A DNA stretch of 64,000 nucleotides from Tipula vernalis. Lineage: Eukaryota; Arthropoda; Insecta; Diptera; Tipulidae. A model generated the notes under the pieces. The model ran no database searches and was not told where the DNA came from. It was given only the letters and a program-made list of their open reading frames with translations. Position numbers and translations under genes: made by a program. This document shows positions 20,301 through 32,289 of this stretch, in pieces. Numbering within the stretch: position 1 is the first letter of the stretch; every line of letters starts with the position of its first letter. The DNA lies in NCBI GenBank assembly GCA_958295665.1, contig OY282560.1:265967168-266031167 (forward strand). Direction: 5' to 3'.

Positions 20301-22133
20301 GTCAGTACTATAAGTTGGCATGAAGCAATGCAATGTGCAGGTGGCTTATACAAAACGGGTCTTTAACCGCACGTCCTCGATTTGGCTAGTACTGCGTAAA
20401 GTAGGACGGTAAAAGTAAACTGCGAAAGAGTTGGGAGTGCCTTGAGCCCCAGAACAGATTGCATAGATTAAAACCAAAAAAAAAAGAAATTTAAACCTTT
20501 CTCTCGTACGCATGAGATGGCACTGAATTGTTTTTTTTTTATTTTTCAATTGTTTATTCTCATATAACTATAATAAAACAACAAATTACAAAAAAAAAAA
20601 CAAAAAAAAAAAAGTTAAAAATATTACGAATGTGGTCAACGAAGAATGTATAAATTAAGAACCATTTATTCAACCATTTATTCATAAAAGAAACATTTTT
20701 TGTTTTTTTATTGGTGATCACGAACAATTTTTCTGTTTACGTATATTTTGTTTTGGATTTTTACTAACGAAGTCAATGAAGTGTTGATTACAACAACAAT
20801 AGATACAAAAACATGAATTCGTCATGTCAGACGAAAGGGAAAAATGACTTAAGGCGAGCGTAAGAACCAAAAATTTGAACCGATTTCACCCCCTTCGCTT
20901 ATTTTTGATACTTACAATCATGAGAAAAAACACTAATACAAAAAAATTATTTGACGGTGCACAATAGCAACTTGTATATTATACGCCGATAACATATTCA
21001 AAATTCTCAATCCTCATTTTGCGACCAAAATCGCTGTCCAGGTCAAACTAAGTATTTATGGCAGTTTCATTTGGGCGGAAGACAATTTTTTTTTATTAAA
21101 TTTACAAGTGATTTACCACCGATCACAGGAATTGCCATCAATATTGATTGCACCCAACAACGGCAACGGACACGCGATTGGATAACTAATCTTAATCAAA
21201 TTACATTTGTCACAATTCTCAACCAGGTTTAACTAAGTATTTATGGCCGTTTGATTTCTTCTCTGGTTCGAGCAACACATAGTTCATTGAAGATTTTTGA
21301 CGACGTCAATTGAAAGATTTTAATTTTGTACAGGTCATACTGGCAACATAATAAAAAAACCGACCGATTTAACTTTTTTTTTTAAATGTTAACGAAAGAG
21401 GAGAAGCCATATGGAAGGTTTTGAATGTGAATTTGACACTTTCATTAGGCCTAAAAACCAGTTCTATAACATTAATAAATAATTTATTTACAAAATAATT
21501 AATAATTGTTATATAAAAAATATACAAAAGTCAATACATACAAAAAAATATAATTCATTTCTTAAATTTAACCGCTAAATCAGGAACAATATTGATGTAG
21601 GAACATTTTGTCGTCTTATCAGGTACCATCGTGTAAGAAAAGCTAGTTTTGATGATGTACACATAAAAAAAAATTAAAGAAAATTGTCTGCTGAAACCCC
21701 GCTTACATTAGTAAAATAAAAGTGTGTAGCAAAAAAGTATCATCGTGTGAACGCAAACTTAAGTATTTAAATATTTCATTACATACCTTTTTACTTATTA
21801 TATCCGTGTAAAATAAACGTGGTTTGAGTTCTTTCCTTAGATTAAGTTTATAACTATGCTACCTGACTGTATGAGAGGCGCCGCACCCCCGTTCTCTATT
21901 GTCAAACTGAGCTGAACTTATTTGAGATTACAGATGACCACCGCATGGAGGTGGAATGGGCACTCGGTGGGTTAAAAACATACAGAACATAATACACTGT
22001 TTTCATCACACTCAAAAGTCACAGCGGAGGGGACCGCGGGTAGTACGTAATTTGAGCAGCCGCTCGCGGTTTCTGAACTCGAAAAATTCAACCAAAAGAA
22101 CGAAATATATCAAAAGTTTGAGGAATGATATAA
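20301..22133. other. AT-rich non-coding stretch
   Basis: No gene is supported. A partial direct repeat with core AACTAAGTATTTATGGC occurs at about 21045-21062 and 21230-21247. Long A runs near 20590 and 20470 are low-complexity. The last eight bases, AATGCAAG (22134-22141), are the hAT target duplication. Confidence 0.5.
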
Positions 22134-22439
22134 AATGCAAGCAGTGTTGCCAACTAATATTTTTAGTGGGTGCCAGATCGAAGTCAAAATAGTGCTAGAT
22201 TGACAGTAGATAGTGCTAAAAAAAAATTTCCCCTAATTTTAAATATTTTTTCATTAATTCTGATTTCACACCGCAGATAGTGTAATAGCACAATAGTATG
22301 CGGTGTGAAACCGAAGCTGTAGTAAAAAATAACGATAAAGCAAAATCAATTTTTTTAGCAAATCGTTTTGAAATTGGGAAATTTGAACCAAATAGTGTAA
22401 ACTCATTTTTCTACAACTGAAATCCATGTATCGTATTGT

Positions 22440-23130
22440 TATTTAATTTATTTATTTTATTTTATTTTTTCGTAAAATACAAAATAACAAAATATATTTA
22501 TTATAAAATAATTATTAATTATAAGTAATATAATAAGATATCAATCAAATTGAATCATATGTTTGATAATTAGACTTGTAATTGTATTAAATCAAACTTA
22601 ACATTTTAACAAAATTCAGTCGGTTTTATTATTGTTTTATAAATTCAATTTATAGTTGAATTTATTTAATTTAAAAATTCGTGAAATATAAAATAACAAA
22701 ATTAATTTGTTTGTAATAAAATAATTATTAATTTAAATAATAACATAAAAATATAAATCGTATGTTTAATTAGACTTGTAATATAAATTTATAATTTACA
22801 AACATTATATTACGAAATTACTATTAAATCACAGTCGGTTTTATTATTGCTTTAAAAATTCAATTTATATGAAAATTTATTAAATTAAAATTTTTCGTAA
22901 AAAACAAAATAACAAAATGTGTTAATAATAAAATAATTATTAATTATAAATAATAACATAAAATGTATATACATATATGTATGTATATTGAATCCATCAT
23001 TAATTAGACTTGTAAGATAAATTTATAATTTGTATGCATTATAGTACGAAACTACGAAATTTAATATAATCACATTTAACAAAATTCAGTCTGTTTTATT
23101 ATTGCGTTATAAATTCAATTTATAAGTAAA
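22440..23130. repeat. About 210-220-bp tandem repeats in the hAT left arm
   Basis: Three degenerate copies plus a partial fourth. Each carries an ACAAAATAACAAAAT-like core followed by AAAATAATTATTAATT, and a CAGTC(G/T)GTTTTATTATTG block. The cores fall near 22470, 22680 and 22900, with the last CAGTCTGTTTTATTATTG near 23085. They lie between the left inverted repeat and the transposase stop codon. Confidence 0.7.
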
Positions 23131-23314
23131 AACATAAAATTATTGGCAAATAACAAATAGGAGTATTAAATAAGAAAATATGTGTAATAGTTACAAACAA
23201 ATTCTTCTACAAGAAAAAATATTCGCAAACTCAAGACGAGTCTTTATTTGAGTTTATACACAAAATTATTATTAAAATAAAGCTTATTTGGTATACTGTA
23301 GTAGACTAAAAATC

Positions 23315-25398
23315 CTAGTCTAATTGATGTAATAGTTCGTGAATAGGTAAATCTTCCTCGTCCTTATTATAGGCCGCCATAGTTCCAACTTTATGGATAA
23401 CATCGGCAGGTAAACTGTAGGTATTACAACAATTTCCATATCTTTGAAGTCCGAATCTTATAGTGAGTATAGAATTTAACGTGTCAAATTGCATTCTGTT
23501 TCGAGTTTTGTTTTTCACCAAATTCATTTGACTGAAGACGCGTTCAATATCTGCATTCGAATGAGGAATTGACAATAATTTTAGTGCAAACTTTGAAATG
23601 TCTCCGAAAGGGTTTTGCCCTGCTGAATCGCGATATTTATCTACTTCAACCGACAAATCAATTGTTGTTGTGGAGGACCACTTAATGGTATTCATGTTGT
23701 TATACTGAAAATCAACATCAGTTATGAGGCCTGGATCGGATTCGAAATATTGCAAAATTGGGATTATTGGCTCCTTATGTCTGCTTAAAACTTTCTCAAT
23801 ACTAATTACATTCATTTGTTTCAATCTTAAAATGTTGTCAGGTAATCTATTTTTAAATTCGATTATTAAGTTTTTTATAAAAACTATGCAATTTGTTCTA
23901 ATTTCTTGTTGTTCCTGTGCAGTTAGAGATTTTACTTCGTTTTCAAAATGATATCCTAGTTTTGATGACCAATCTATATAATCAGTAATATTCATAGTAA
24001 TCACATCATATGTGTGGTTATACACTATCTTACGAGCCAACGATTTCAACAAATTTACCAAGTCGTTTAATAATTTCGATGGATCGGCAGTTTTTATTTG
24101 AAAACCTAAATTAACGCCAGCAATTTCCTTTAAAATAGGTGCCAAGAATATAAAATAAACTTTGTATGAATGGTTAGCAAACATTTCACTTAAGATCTCT
24201 GCAGTTTTGCAATCTTGCTTTTCTATATTGAACATCGTACTTAATTCGAGCCATGCTGACAAAATGATTTTAATAGCTTTTTCGATAGACAGCCAACGAG
24301 TATCAGAAATTCTAGGAATGGCTAACGGAGTTAAATTTTCGTTTATCAAATTATACAGTTCTTTGTACTTATGCAAGCTAAGGCTTGAGTGGGCAAACCA
24401 ATTGTGTGTTTCTCGTAGCAAAAATTCTAATTCCGTTGGCAGACATTTGCTCGCATGTTGCACAGCTAATACGATTGAATGGCAAGCACATCTGATTAAT
24501 ATCAGAGATGGTACGTCTCGTTTTAAAATGGCGTGGACACCGTTATTTATACCCGTCATAACTGAAGCATTATCTGTCTCAATTCCCAAAAGCTGTTTGA
24601 AATTTAAATTAAATTTTTGCAACACGTATTTAATTGCATTTACAATTGACTGTGCATCGCAAGAAGTAAGCTCACATAACTCCAAGTAGGTCGATATTAT
24701 TTTTCCATGAATTCTGGAAAAATAAATGATTGCCATTCCTAGATATTTCGTTATACTTACATATGTCATTCGATTCATCAATTAGAATACTAAAAGGGGC
24801 ATCCCCTATGTCGTTTTTTAGATGAGATCGAAAATGTGGACCTAATACATTTTGAATTATATTAGTGCATTTTGTCCTGCGTAGTTTAATTTCTGATTTT
24901 AGAGTGCATTTCGCATTTATTAGATCACACAAATGACTTATCGGTAAGATACTCTGATGGCAAGCGACATACATACATAAATAAGATTCTAATTCATTAT
25001 TATTACCTTGATTTTGTTTTTGGTAGATGATGGTACGTTGACGACGGTCACTAAACGGTTTTGCAGCTTCGATATGTGATCTGCTTTTGGCATGACGATC
25101 CAAAATAAACTTTCTTGCAAAAAAAGTAATTTTGCAATATTTACACGATAATTTGTGCTTGTCATTATCGATCCGGACAATCCAGTTTCGGTACTTTTCG
25201 TCTTTGAACCAATCGTCGCGTATTTTTTGCGTATACAATTTGTTGTTTTTTGATACTTGGCTTGGCAAATTTTTCAATCTTGACCTACAAAATAAAGTAA
25301 AACTAATATATATTTTCTTAACCGACAAATCGAATTTATAATTAATCTTACTCGTTGCTATCAGACAATTCCGAGTATACGTCAACTTCTGAATCCAT
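23315..25398 (-). pseudogene. hAT transposase (one frameshift, one intron)
   Basis: Exon 1 (25352-25398) starts MDSEVDVYSELSDSN. A 67-nt GT...AG intron (25285-25351) joins it in frame to exon 2. The N-terminus has a BED/C2H2-like zinc finger: C-x2-C in LSCKYCKITF and H-x5-H in DRHAKSRSH. The RNase H-like core shows FSILIDESND (first D), GIETDNASVMTG (second D), CACHSIVLAVQ and the hAT motif RISDTRWLSIEKA. The C-terminal dimerisation region ends the core with IPHSNADIERVFSQMNLVKN, including the catalytic E. A 1-bp shift near 24755, just after the first catalytic D, separates frames 24672-25284 and 23315-24781. Otherwise it reads through for about 670 codons. It excises and inserts the element by recognising its ends. 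Confidence 0.9.
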
Positions 25399-25989
25399 TA
25401 CTCTTTCTCTTGTAACACAAAATAAAATTATGGTAAGTTAACAGATAAACATCTGTCTACCGATAAAACAGAACAGTGGCAATTTAAATGTTCACTTTAT
25501 TTTGATTTAAATAATAAAACACTTTCTGCAGAGGAACAACAAGGGTAATCAAAAATTGTTTTTAACATTTCGGTAAAAAAACCTGGCACCTTGATCTACA
25601 AAATAATATAAAATAGGTATTAATTAATAATTACGAACATAAAATATGTATTAATTAAATAAAATATACATTAATAATAAATAAATAAATATGAATAGAT
25701 AGAAAATGAGATATTTGATAGAAAAAACTATTGAAAATTTACCTTGCTGATTGCTGCCGTATGATTAATTTAGAATCAAGCTATCGGAAAAGCAACACAA
25801 TAGTAAAAAGCTGCCGTTTAAAATGATTTCGATGAATGATTGAATGACGTCTTCTCGATTTAATTATGCTAAGAAAAAGATAAACAGGTTGTTACATTGT
25901 TACAATGAATTTAATCCCGAATTTTCTGCACAGGTACAACAGAATTACAGAACCAAAAAAAAAAGAACTAAAAAATCCTAAACCTTAAC

Positions 25990-26650
25990 TTTGACTTGAT
26001 TTGCAAAATAACACAGAAAATTGAATATGTATATAATTTACCAGTTACTTTCGGCTAAAAAACGCGGCTTCAGTTTAATTTAAACCGGTAAATCGTAAAT
26101 GTAACATACAAATTAAATTTAAAATATAATATTAGCTGCATTTCATGACACCAAGCTATCCCAAATCACATTTTATATGCCACATGTAAAATATCATTTG
26201 ATCCGGATAGCTTGGTGTCATGAAATGCAGCTATTATTTGTAAATTCAATACTAAAAGCTAAAAACACAAAAACAGAAATCACTTGATGATGTACATAAA
26301 ACACTATAAACTTATTGAAATTGTTTCAATTACAAAACACATTGTTGCCTTGATTTGCAAAATAACACAGAAAAATTTCAATAAATAATTATTTGGAAAA
26401 AAATAAATTGAATATATATTACCTTATATATAATTTACCAGTTACTTTCGGCTGAGAAATCGCGTCGCGGTTCAGTTTAATTTAAACCGGTAAATCGTAA
26501 ATGTAACACAAATTAAATTTAAAATATTATATTATTAGCAGATTCAATACTAAAACACAAAAACAGAAATCACTTGATGATGTACACAAAACACTATAAA
26601 CTTATTGAAATTGTTTCAATTACAATTATTTTTATTTAAACGTTATTGAC
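25990..26650. repeat. Tandem duplication in the hAT right arm
   Basis: A unit of roughly 260-300 bp is repeated. GACTTGATTTGCAAAATAAC-like starts occur at about 25991, 26347 and (partial) 26648. Both full copies contain AATTTACCAGTTACTTTCGG and ATCACTTGATGATGTACA. The first copy contains the MITE at 26134-26232, and the second is the corresponding empty site. Confidence 0.75.
26134..26232. mobile_element. 99-bp MITE with 28-bp perfect inverted repeats
   Basis: The left end AGCTGCATTTCATGACACCA and its next 8 bases are matched exactly by the reverse complement of the right end, giving 28-bp perfect terminal inverted repeats around a ~43-bp middle. ATT flanks both sides (26131-26133, 26233-26235). 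The paralogous second copy of the surrounding tandem repeat lacks it. It shares end sequence and ATT duplication with the larger TIR element at 13395-18767. It has no coding capacity. Confidence 0.85.
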
Positions 26651-26954
26651 TTGATAGATTTGCATTTACAAAATTATTAAATAACACTACACTCTACACA
26701 AGAGTACAAGACACACGTTGATATTTCTATTTTTCTATTGTTTCATGTTTGTTAAAAGTAAAACAAATAAACAATCGAAAATCGAATCGTAAATTCGTAA
26801 CTGTAAATTCTAGGCGAGTATTCTCCTTTCCTTTTCATTCTTTTGCTATTGCGATATAAAAGTAAAATTTAGTAGAAGAAATCCTAATATTGTAGCAAAA
26901 ACGAATGGAGTAGATTATTTGTACATTGTACGACTTTTTAGTAATGGAGTTTTT

Positions 26955-27107
26955 GAAAGTGCTAGGTTTTTTAAAAGTGCTAGAATTAGTGCTAAAAACA
27001 ATTAAATAGTGCCAAATTGCACTTGGGTGCAAAAACTATTTTTATGGTGCTAAAAAATATTTTATAGTGCTAAATCTAGCACTGAAAGTGCTAAATTGGC
27101 AACCCTG
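26955..27107. promoter_or_regulatory. hAT subterminal AGTGCTA motif cluster and right TIR
   Basis: Within about 150 bp of the right end, AGTGCTA or one-mismatch variants (GGTGCTA, AGTGCCA) occur about eight times in both orientations, several as TAGTGCTA. The left end has two or three (22185-22225). In hAT elements, short repeated subterminal motifs are transposase binding sites, and that role is inferred here. Confidence 0.65.
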
Positions 27108-27527
27108 AATGCAAGCAGGTAAGTAACAATTTATAGTTATGAATTTAATTAATTTTTGTATAAATAATTAAATTGGGATCAATTTCTTCTACATCAATAT
27201 TTCGTATTATCGAAACGTAAGAGCTCAAATCGTCATATTTCCCCGATTTATTGTTGCTATTGCTGTAACTAATTTTAATGCCGATTGCCAATATTTTTAT
27301 AATGTACAAGAGAAATGCAATGGTTGTTGGCAGAGCCTGCAATGGTTATTTGTTGTTAGAAATCTGAAATTTTTGATTTGCTTAGTGAATTATCCTCTAT
27401 ATAGGTATAATATTTTCTGATACTGACAAAATTCAATTACCAAAGTTTTTTAACAGTTTGAATAAGACTTTACTGGTATTTCATCCATACAATTACTAAT
27501 TTGGGATATTCCAATTTATTTAAGTTT

Positions 27528-29081
27528 TCATAAATTAACGTATTTCGCATTTCGATGTTCTACGTGGGAAGTTAAGCAATCGGGACATTTAAATTGTATA
27601 ATGATGCTCGGAAAATTTGTTAATATTTCTTCCGCAACATCCGTAATATTACTACCATAGTTCCTATTCTCTCCAAAAATTTGTAGAATCATATTGGTCA
27701 TCTTGCAAATTATTACACAAAATATTATTAAGCAACTTTTTGGTTCTGGTTTGTTGTGTAGAATCCCAGAGAATCGATGTTTTTCTACGGCAACTGCTAG
27801 TGATTGCAATAGGGAATCAAAAGGCAAGTATTAATAAAATAATTACAGGTTTTACTTCCATTTTGCATAACCGGTAAGGTGTTTATTTTAGAACGTGCTA
27901 CTTTTTCTTTGTGTAAGATCTTTAGTTTAGCTATTGATTTTTACCGTTTCGGCGTTTGATCCTTTAGTGTTAACTTATTTCTTTTTTTAAGGTTTTGCCT
28001 TAAAATTTCCATTGTAGCTACATTACGCTCGCTCTGTGATAAATTGCTTTACTTTTAGGGTTGGAATCACACAAATGTTTCCCTTTCCATACCGGTTCCG
28101 AGGGGGGGGGGGGAGGTTGTTCATTTTGATTTTTTTCTACAGAAGGTGGCGGTAAGTGACCCTCAATTTGTTTATTTTTAAAAGAGAATTTTGGAATGTT
28201 GTTTGAAATAAGTTTATAAATAATTTGGTTTGTTTTATGTATTCCGCGAACGAACAGACCTACTTGGGAGCTTGCTAATGTGCTTAGATGTTTTAAACCA
28301 CCGTTTTATGGTAGCGAAATAATTTTCAACGTGGCTATTGGAATGTCGTTCACCATCTTTCAGTATACCAGTCCATAGTGGTAAATAAGCACAATATTTT
28401 TTTTTTTAAATTTAATCAAGAAACTTCGGGCTGTAAAAGTTGTTTAATCCACCAGACCCTAAATTACTGTCATTATCTGAACTAGCCAAGCCACTTATTA
28501 ATTTAAGTTTTAACATAATGGTCTTTGAAGATATAAAGGCTTAATATTAAATCCAGTTACAGATTTACTAGGATTTCCACTTTTTAGATCACTACTATCT
28601 TGATTGTTTGATGATATTAAAATGGTGTAAGTTAAAACTTCCATTGCCTCTCGCACTTCTTTCGTGATATGCTTAGTTTTTAATATAATTGAAAAATATC
28701 GCCAAACATCTTTAATTTTATCATAACCTCTCTACATCAACAACGACGCAAAAATCTCATTAATACATTTTTGGCTATACTTCAAATATCTTTAACAATA
28801 GTTTCTTGCGACCTAGTATTAGTGGCATTTGTAACCCAATTGTGAGTAAGGGTCAAGTATTCTATGATATCTATTCGATTGAAAGCATGCATTATTGAGT
28901 TAAGCTCAGCGAATGAAAAATCTATAACCACAGCATTAAAAACAGGCCATTTCCGACAATTTTTTCCCAAAAAATTTCGATATGCATATAACCAACTCTC
29001 AATTGTGGTTACTGAATGGCTGGAACTGATCATGCCAGTAATGGTAAGTGGTGTTGCGTAATCAAATTTGATTCCTTTCAC
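27528..29081 (-). pseudogene. Decayed transposase-like gene, family not named
   Basis: Two open blocks and stop-ridden sequence between them read as one gene on minus. At 28782-29081 a core-like segment contains KWPVFNAVVIDFSFAELNSI followed by FNRIDIIEYLTLTHNW, resembling the first aspartate region of an RNase H-type transposase. Around 28240-28400 fragments such as NSHVENYFATIKRWF appear. At 27528-27827 there is MPFDSLLQSLAVAVEKHRF and a C-x2-C pair (FKCPDCLTSH), like the C-terminal domain of a transposase-type protein I recall as common in insect genomes. That recollection is unverified. No inverted repeats or target duplications were located. The block starts right after the hAT element. 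Confidence 0.4.
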
Positions 29082-29214
29082 AGCTGTTATCAGAGCTCAA
29101 TAAAGATTTTTTTTACAATTCTTGTATATAAGGCTGATAAATAAAAAATTAAAAAAAATTGTATTTGACCAATTCAAACGGCCATAAATCCTTAGTTCAA
29201 CCTGATACATATTC

Positions 29215-29292
29215 CCGAGGGCACAAAATTCCGACAATACAAAATTCCGAAGGGAAAAAATCCCGACGGTACAAAAATCCCGTAATCGCGCG
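29215..29292. repeat. Short degenerate tandem repeat
   Basis: Four units of about 16-18 bp on the pattern CCGAnnnnACAAAATT: CCCGAGGGCACAAAATT, CCGACAATACAAAATT, CCGAAGGGAAAAAATC and CCGACGGTACAAAAATC. They lie in otherwise unremarkable DNA. Confidence 0.7.
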
Positions 29293-29349
29293 GACCGCCT
29301 CTTCTAGTGAAGGAAAATTTTTAGGGGATACCCTCCTTATGATCCCGTT

Positions 29350-31990
29350 GTAACCATCACTATTTTCGATGTTCGATATTTCGTGTGTGTATACATCTTT
29401 AAACCAAGGGAAAATTTCACCAATTGGGCAACAACTAGATTTTGAAATATTCTTAGGCGGATTTTGTATCTTCGGGATTAAGTATCCTCTTTTTTTTATT
29501 TTAGGTAACCATACAAATTAATTCTGATCGTTTTTATGAGAATTGCAATCGAACGACTAAAATCAATTAACAAAATACTTTATTACAGTCTCCTTAGAAT
29601 ATAATTCGCGTACATCTCACTTGCTGTCCTAGATGATGTGAAAATACACTACGTTAATACCTACATTTTTTTTTAATTTCATTTTAAATCTCTTACGTTT
29701 TCCACTTTTTTTTTTATATTGCATGAAAACGTACATTTTCCATTCTCACCAAAAGAATTAAAATAAAATTCGGTTTTGGTCAATTGAATCATAAAAATAA
29801 AACGTTGCCCCTTCAATTTCGATGAACACATAGGAAAGCACACGAATGAAAACCAAAATCATTTCATTAAACTTTTTCATGTTTATTGAATTTCCCATAA
29901 AAGAATTTTCAACCCCCAAAAAATAAAAATACTTTTTGTCTTCCTTTTGGGTCTTCTTTCGACATTTTGTCCTTATACATGAATGGAATTTTCAGGTTTC
30001 ATAAAAAAAAAAATTTACTTGATTTCGTTCGTTCGTTTTTATTCTTCTTGGGTGTCCTTTAACGATAACACAAAAGTTTAATTCAATTTAAGGATAATTT
30101 TAAATTAAAAAGAAGAGAAAATACCAAAGTGGATGGATAAATTTTTGGTTGAATTAATTTTGTATTTTTTTTTTTTTGCTTCCTTGTGTGTGTCCTTATT
30201 ATTATTTTTATTATTTGTCTAAAAATTCCATTTCGTATGAAAGAGTGTATGTTTTCGTAAAGCTTTAGATGGGGACGAACGGACCCATCAAATACTCAAA
30301 GCAATACTATTGTGTGCAGAAAACTTTTCTATAAAATTTAGAAACCATAATAGGAATCCCTTTAAGTTATTGTGATTAGGTACAGATTTACGTAAGAATT
30401 TGAAATTTTTCGGAAACTTATTCAATAATATGAATTTGAATTTCTTTTCAATGTGTTATGGGTTTTTGTGCTTGTTCGGGTCAACAATATTTTTTGTTCA
30501 ATTACCGGTGAGTATTTTGAATAAAGATAAATGAAAAGCTTTTATCGGTTTAATAATTTTGAACATTAACAAATTTAATGGTATGTATTCGCATAATGAC
30601 CAAATTGTTAGCTTAAAATTTAATATTTTATTAGGTAATGATGATAAGGATATTTTGGGTTGGTTTTAGTTTATATTAAAAAAAAAAATCAGGTTGAACG
30701 TTTTGTATTGAGGGTTTCTTTTACCCGAATGATTTGAGATCTTATCGTTGAAGGATTATAGCACAAATGTCAAGCCTCCTATACAAACAAAAGCAAACCC
30801 TCCAAATATAACATTACAATAATTAAGAAATGTGATTTTCCGGAGGCCGGGATTAGGCCAAAGTCTTAACTACCATTTTAACGAGTAACAACAGATGCCA
30901 TTTTGACCTGTGAGGTAATGAACACTGTTTGCTAAATTCTGGCCCAATTACTCCAGTTCATCATGAAGATTCTGTAAGCCCTCATGTTTTAACATCGGGA
31001 CATTTTCGGTGGCAATTGATAAAACAATTAATGCAATCTTTTTGGCTTGTAGTAAAAATGTTTACCGCTTTTTATAATGGCACTACGGTCTTTCAAGGCT
31101 AGAATGACATTTGACCGTAGTGTTTTGTATGTATTTTGTGTTGTTTATTTTCATTTATGAAACCATTCATCTATTTTAAAATATAATTTCTAAGTTGCGT
31201 CAGTAAAAATAGAAATTATAAATAAATAAAATGTAGTGTGATTAATAAAATATCGATAAACCATTACTTTATTATTTTACGGAAATCAAAACAACAGTAT
31301 AAAGCTTGTTACGAGATCGAATTTTATTTTTATTTAACACTACTTATAAATCTCGTAATGAAACTATTTCTGATGCATCTATTACTTCTCTTGACATTCT
31401 TTTGGCATTCTTTTTGAGAATTGTATTATTGCCTGAACAATAATATAAACGTATTAAAATTTTGTGAAGCGTTTTGGCCTTATAACTTACTTAGAAGACA
31501 TTTTCATGAAATTGCTTGATGCATACATCAAATCATTTTAAAGGCTGCTCCTAAACGGTGGAATTTAATTTGAGAACTTTTCAAAAACTTGTTATTATAA
31601 TTAGGCACACAACGTTTCGTAACCATAATGCTTGCTCATAAATATGCCAAGTTTTCAATTAAAAACATTAAACCATATCGCACCTCCCAAATAATAGTAT
31701 TACAACTCAAGTTGTCATAGTTTAATTTTAATTGACCATCCTTTTCTTTTAATAGCAACTCAACTTCTGTCATAATATCACTTGTGTGTATCGGCTATAA
31801 CTTCAAAGTTATTAAAATTTTAAAATTATTTGCCCTACTCTAATTTTCATGAAAAAAAAGTTTCAATTTGTACTAAACTATGCCATATGAATTTGTCATA
31901 GTTGTCTATAAAAACAATTTAAAAAAAATTTTGTTTTTGTATTTTATATTTTTCTGAGAGAATTGTTCAGTGTGTTTATGGTATTAGTCG
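29350..31990. other. AT-rich non-coding stretch
   Basis: No gene is supported. The one structured feature is a stem-loop at 31081-31122 (CACTACGGTC, a 22-nt spacer, GACCGTAGTG). T-rich runs near 30170 and homopolymers elsewhere are low-complexity. It could be intron or intergenic DNA. Confidence 0.5.
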
Positions 31991-32289
31991 AGAGCGGACG
32001 TATTTACAATATAAGTATACATATTAAAATGTCTATCAGAGCGCGTTTAATGGTAGAAATGGTCGAGAAAAAATGTTACAGCAAGGTAACTATAACAGTT
32101 ACTATTTACTACTTTATAATTAAAATTATTATACAAAATTAATTTATAATTATAGAATACAATTTATTTTTTTAATTAGTTTACTTTATAAGATCATTTT
32201 ACGATGCAAATTAATTTCGTTTTTACGTTGACATTTGAATTATTTTTTAGAAACAGTTTTAGGTGAAATAAAACTTGTTGATACAACAA

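Larger units (their letters stand above)
22142..27107 (-). mobile_element. hAT DNA transposon, nearly complete
   Basis: A 4966-bp element with a perfect 8-bp target duplication AATGCAAG (22134-22141 and 27108-27115), the hAT hallmark. The terminal inverted repeats read CAGTGTTGCCAACT on the left and CAGGGTTGCCAATT on the right. It encodes one spliced transposase on minus (23315-25398). Subterminal AGTGCTA motifs cluster inside both ends, densely at 26955-27100. Long AT-rich arms on both sides hold tandem repeats (22440-23130 and 25990-26650). A 99-bp MITE is inserted in the right arm. Only one frameshift is visible in the transposase, so this copy is recently dead or near-intact. Confidence 0.93.

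Noticed and set aside
29215..29292. CRISPR-like array
   Set aside because: Units are too short, degenerate and contiguous, without spacers, and the DNA is eukaryotic.
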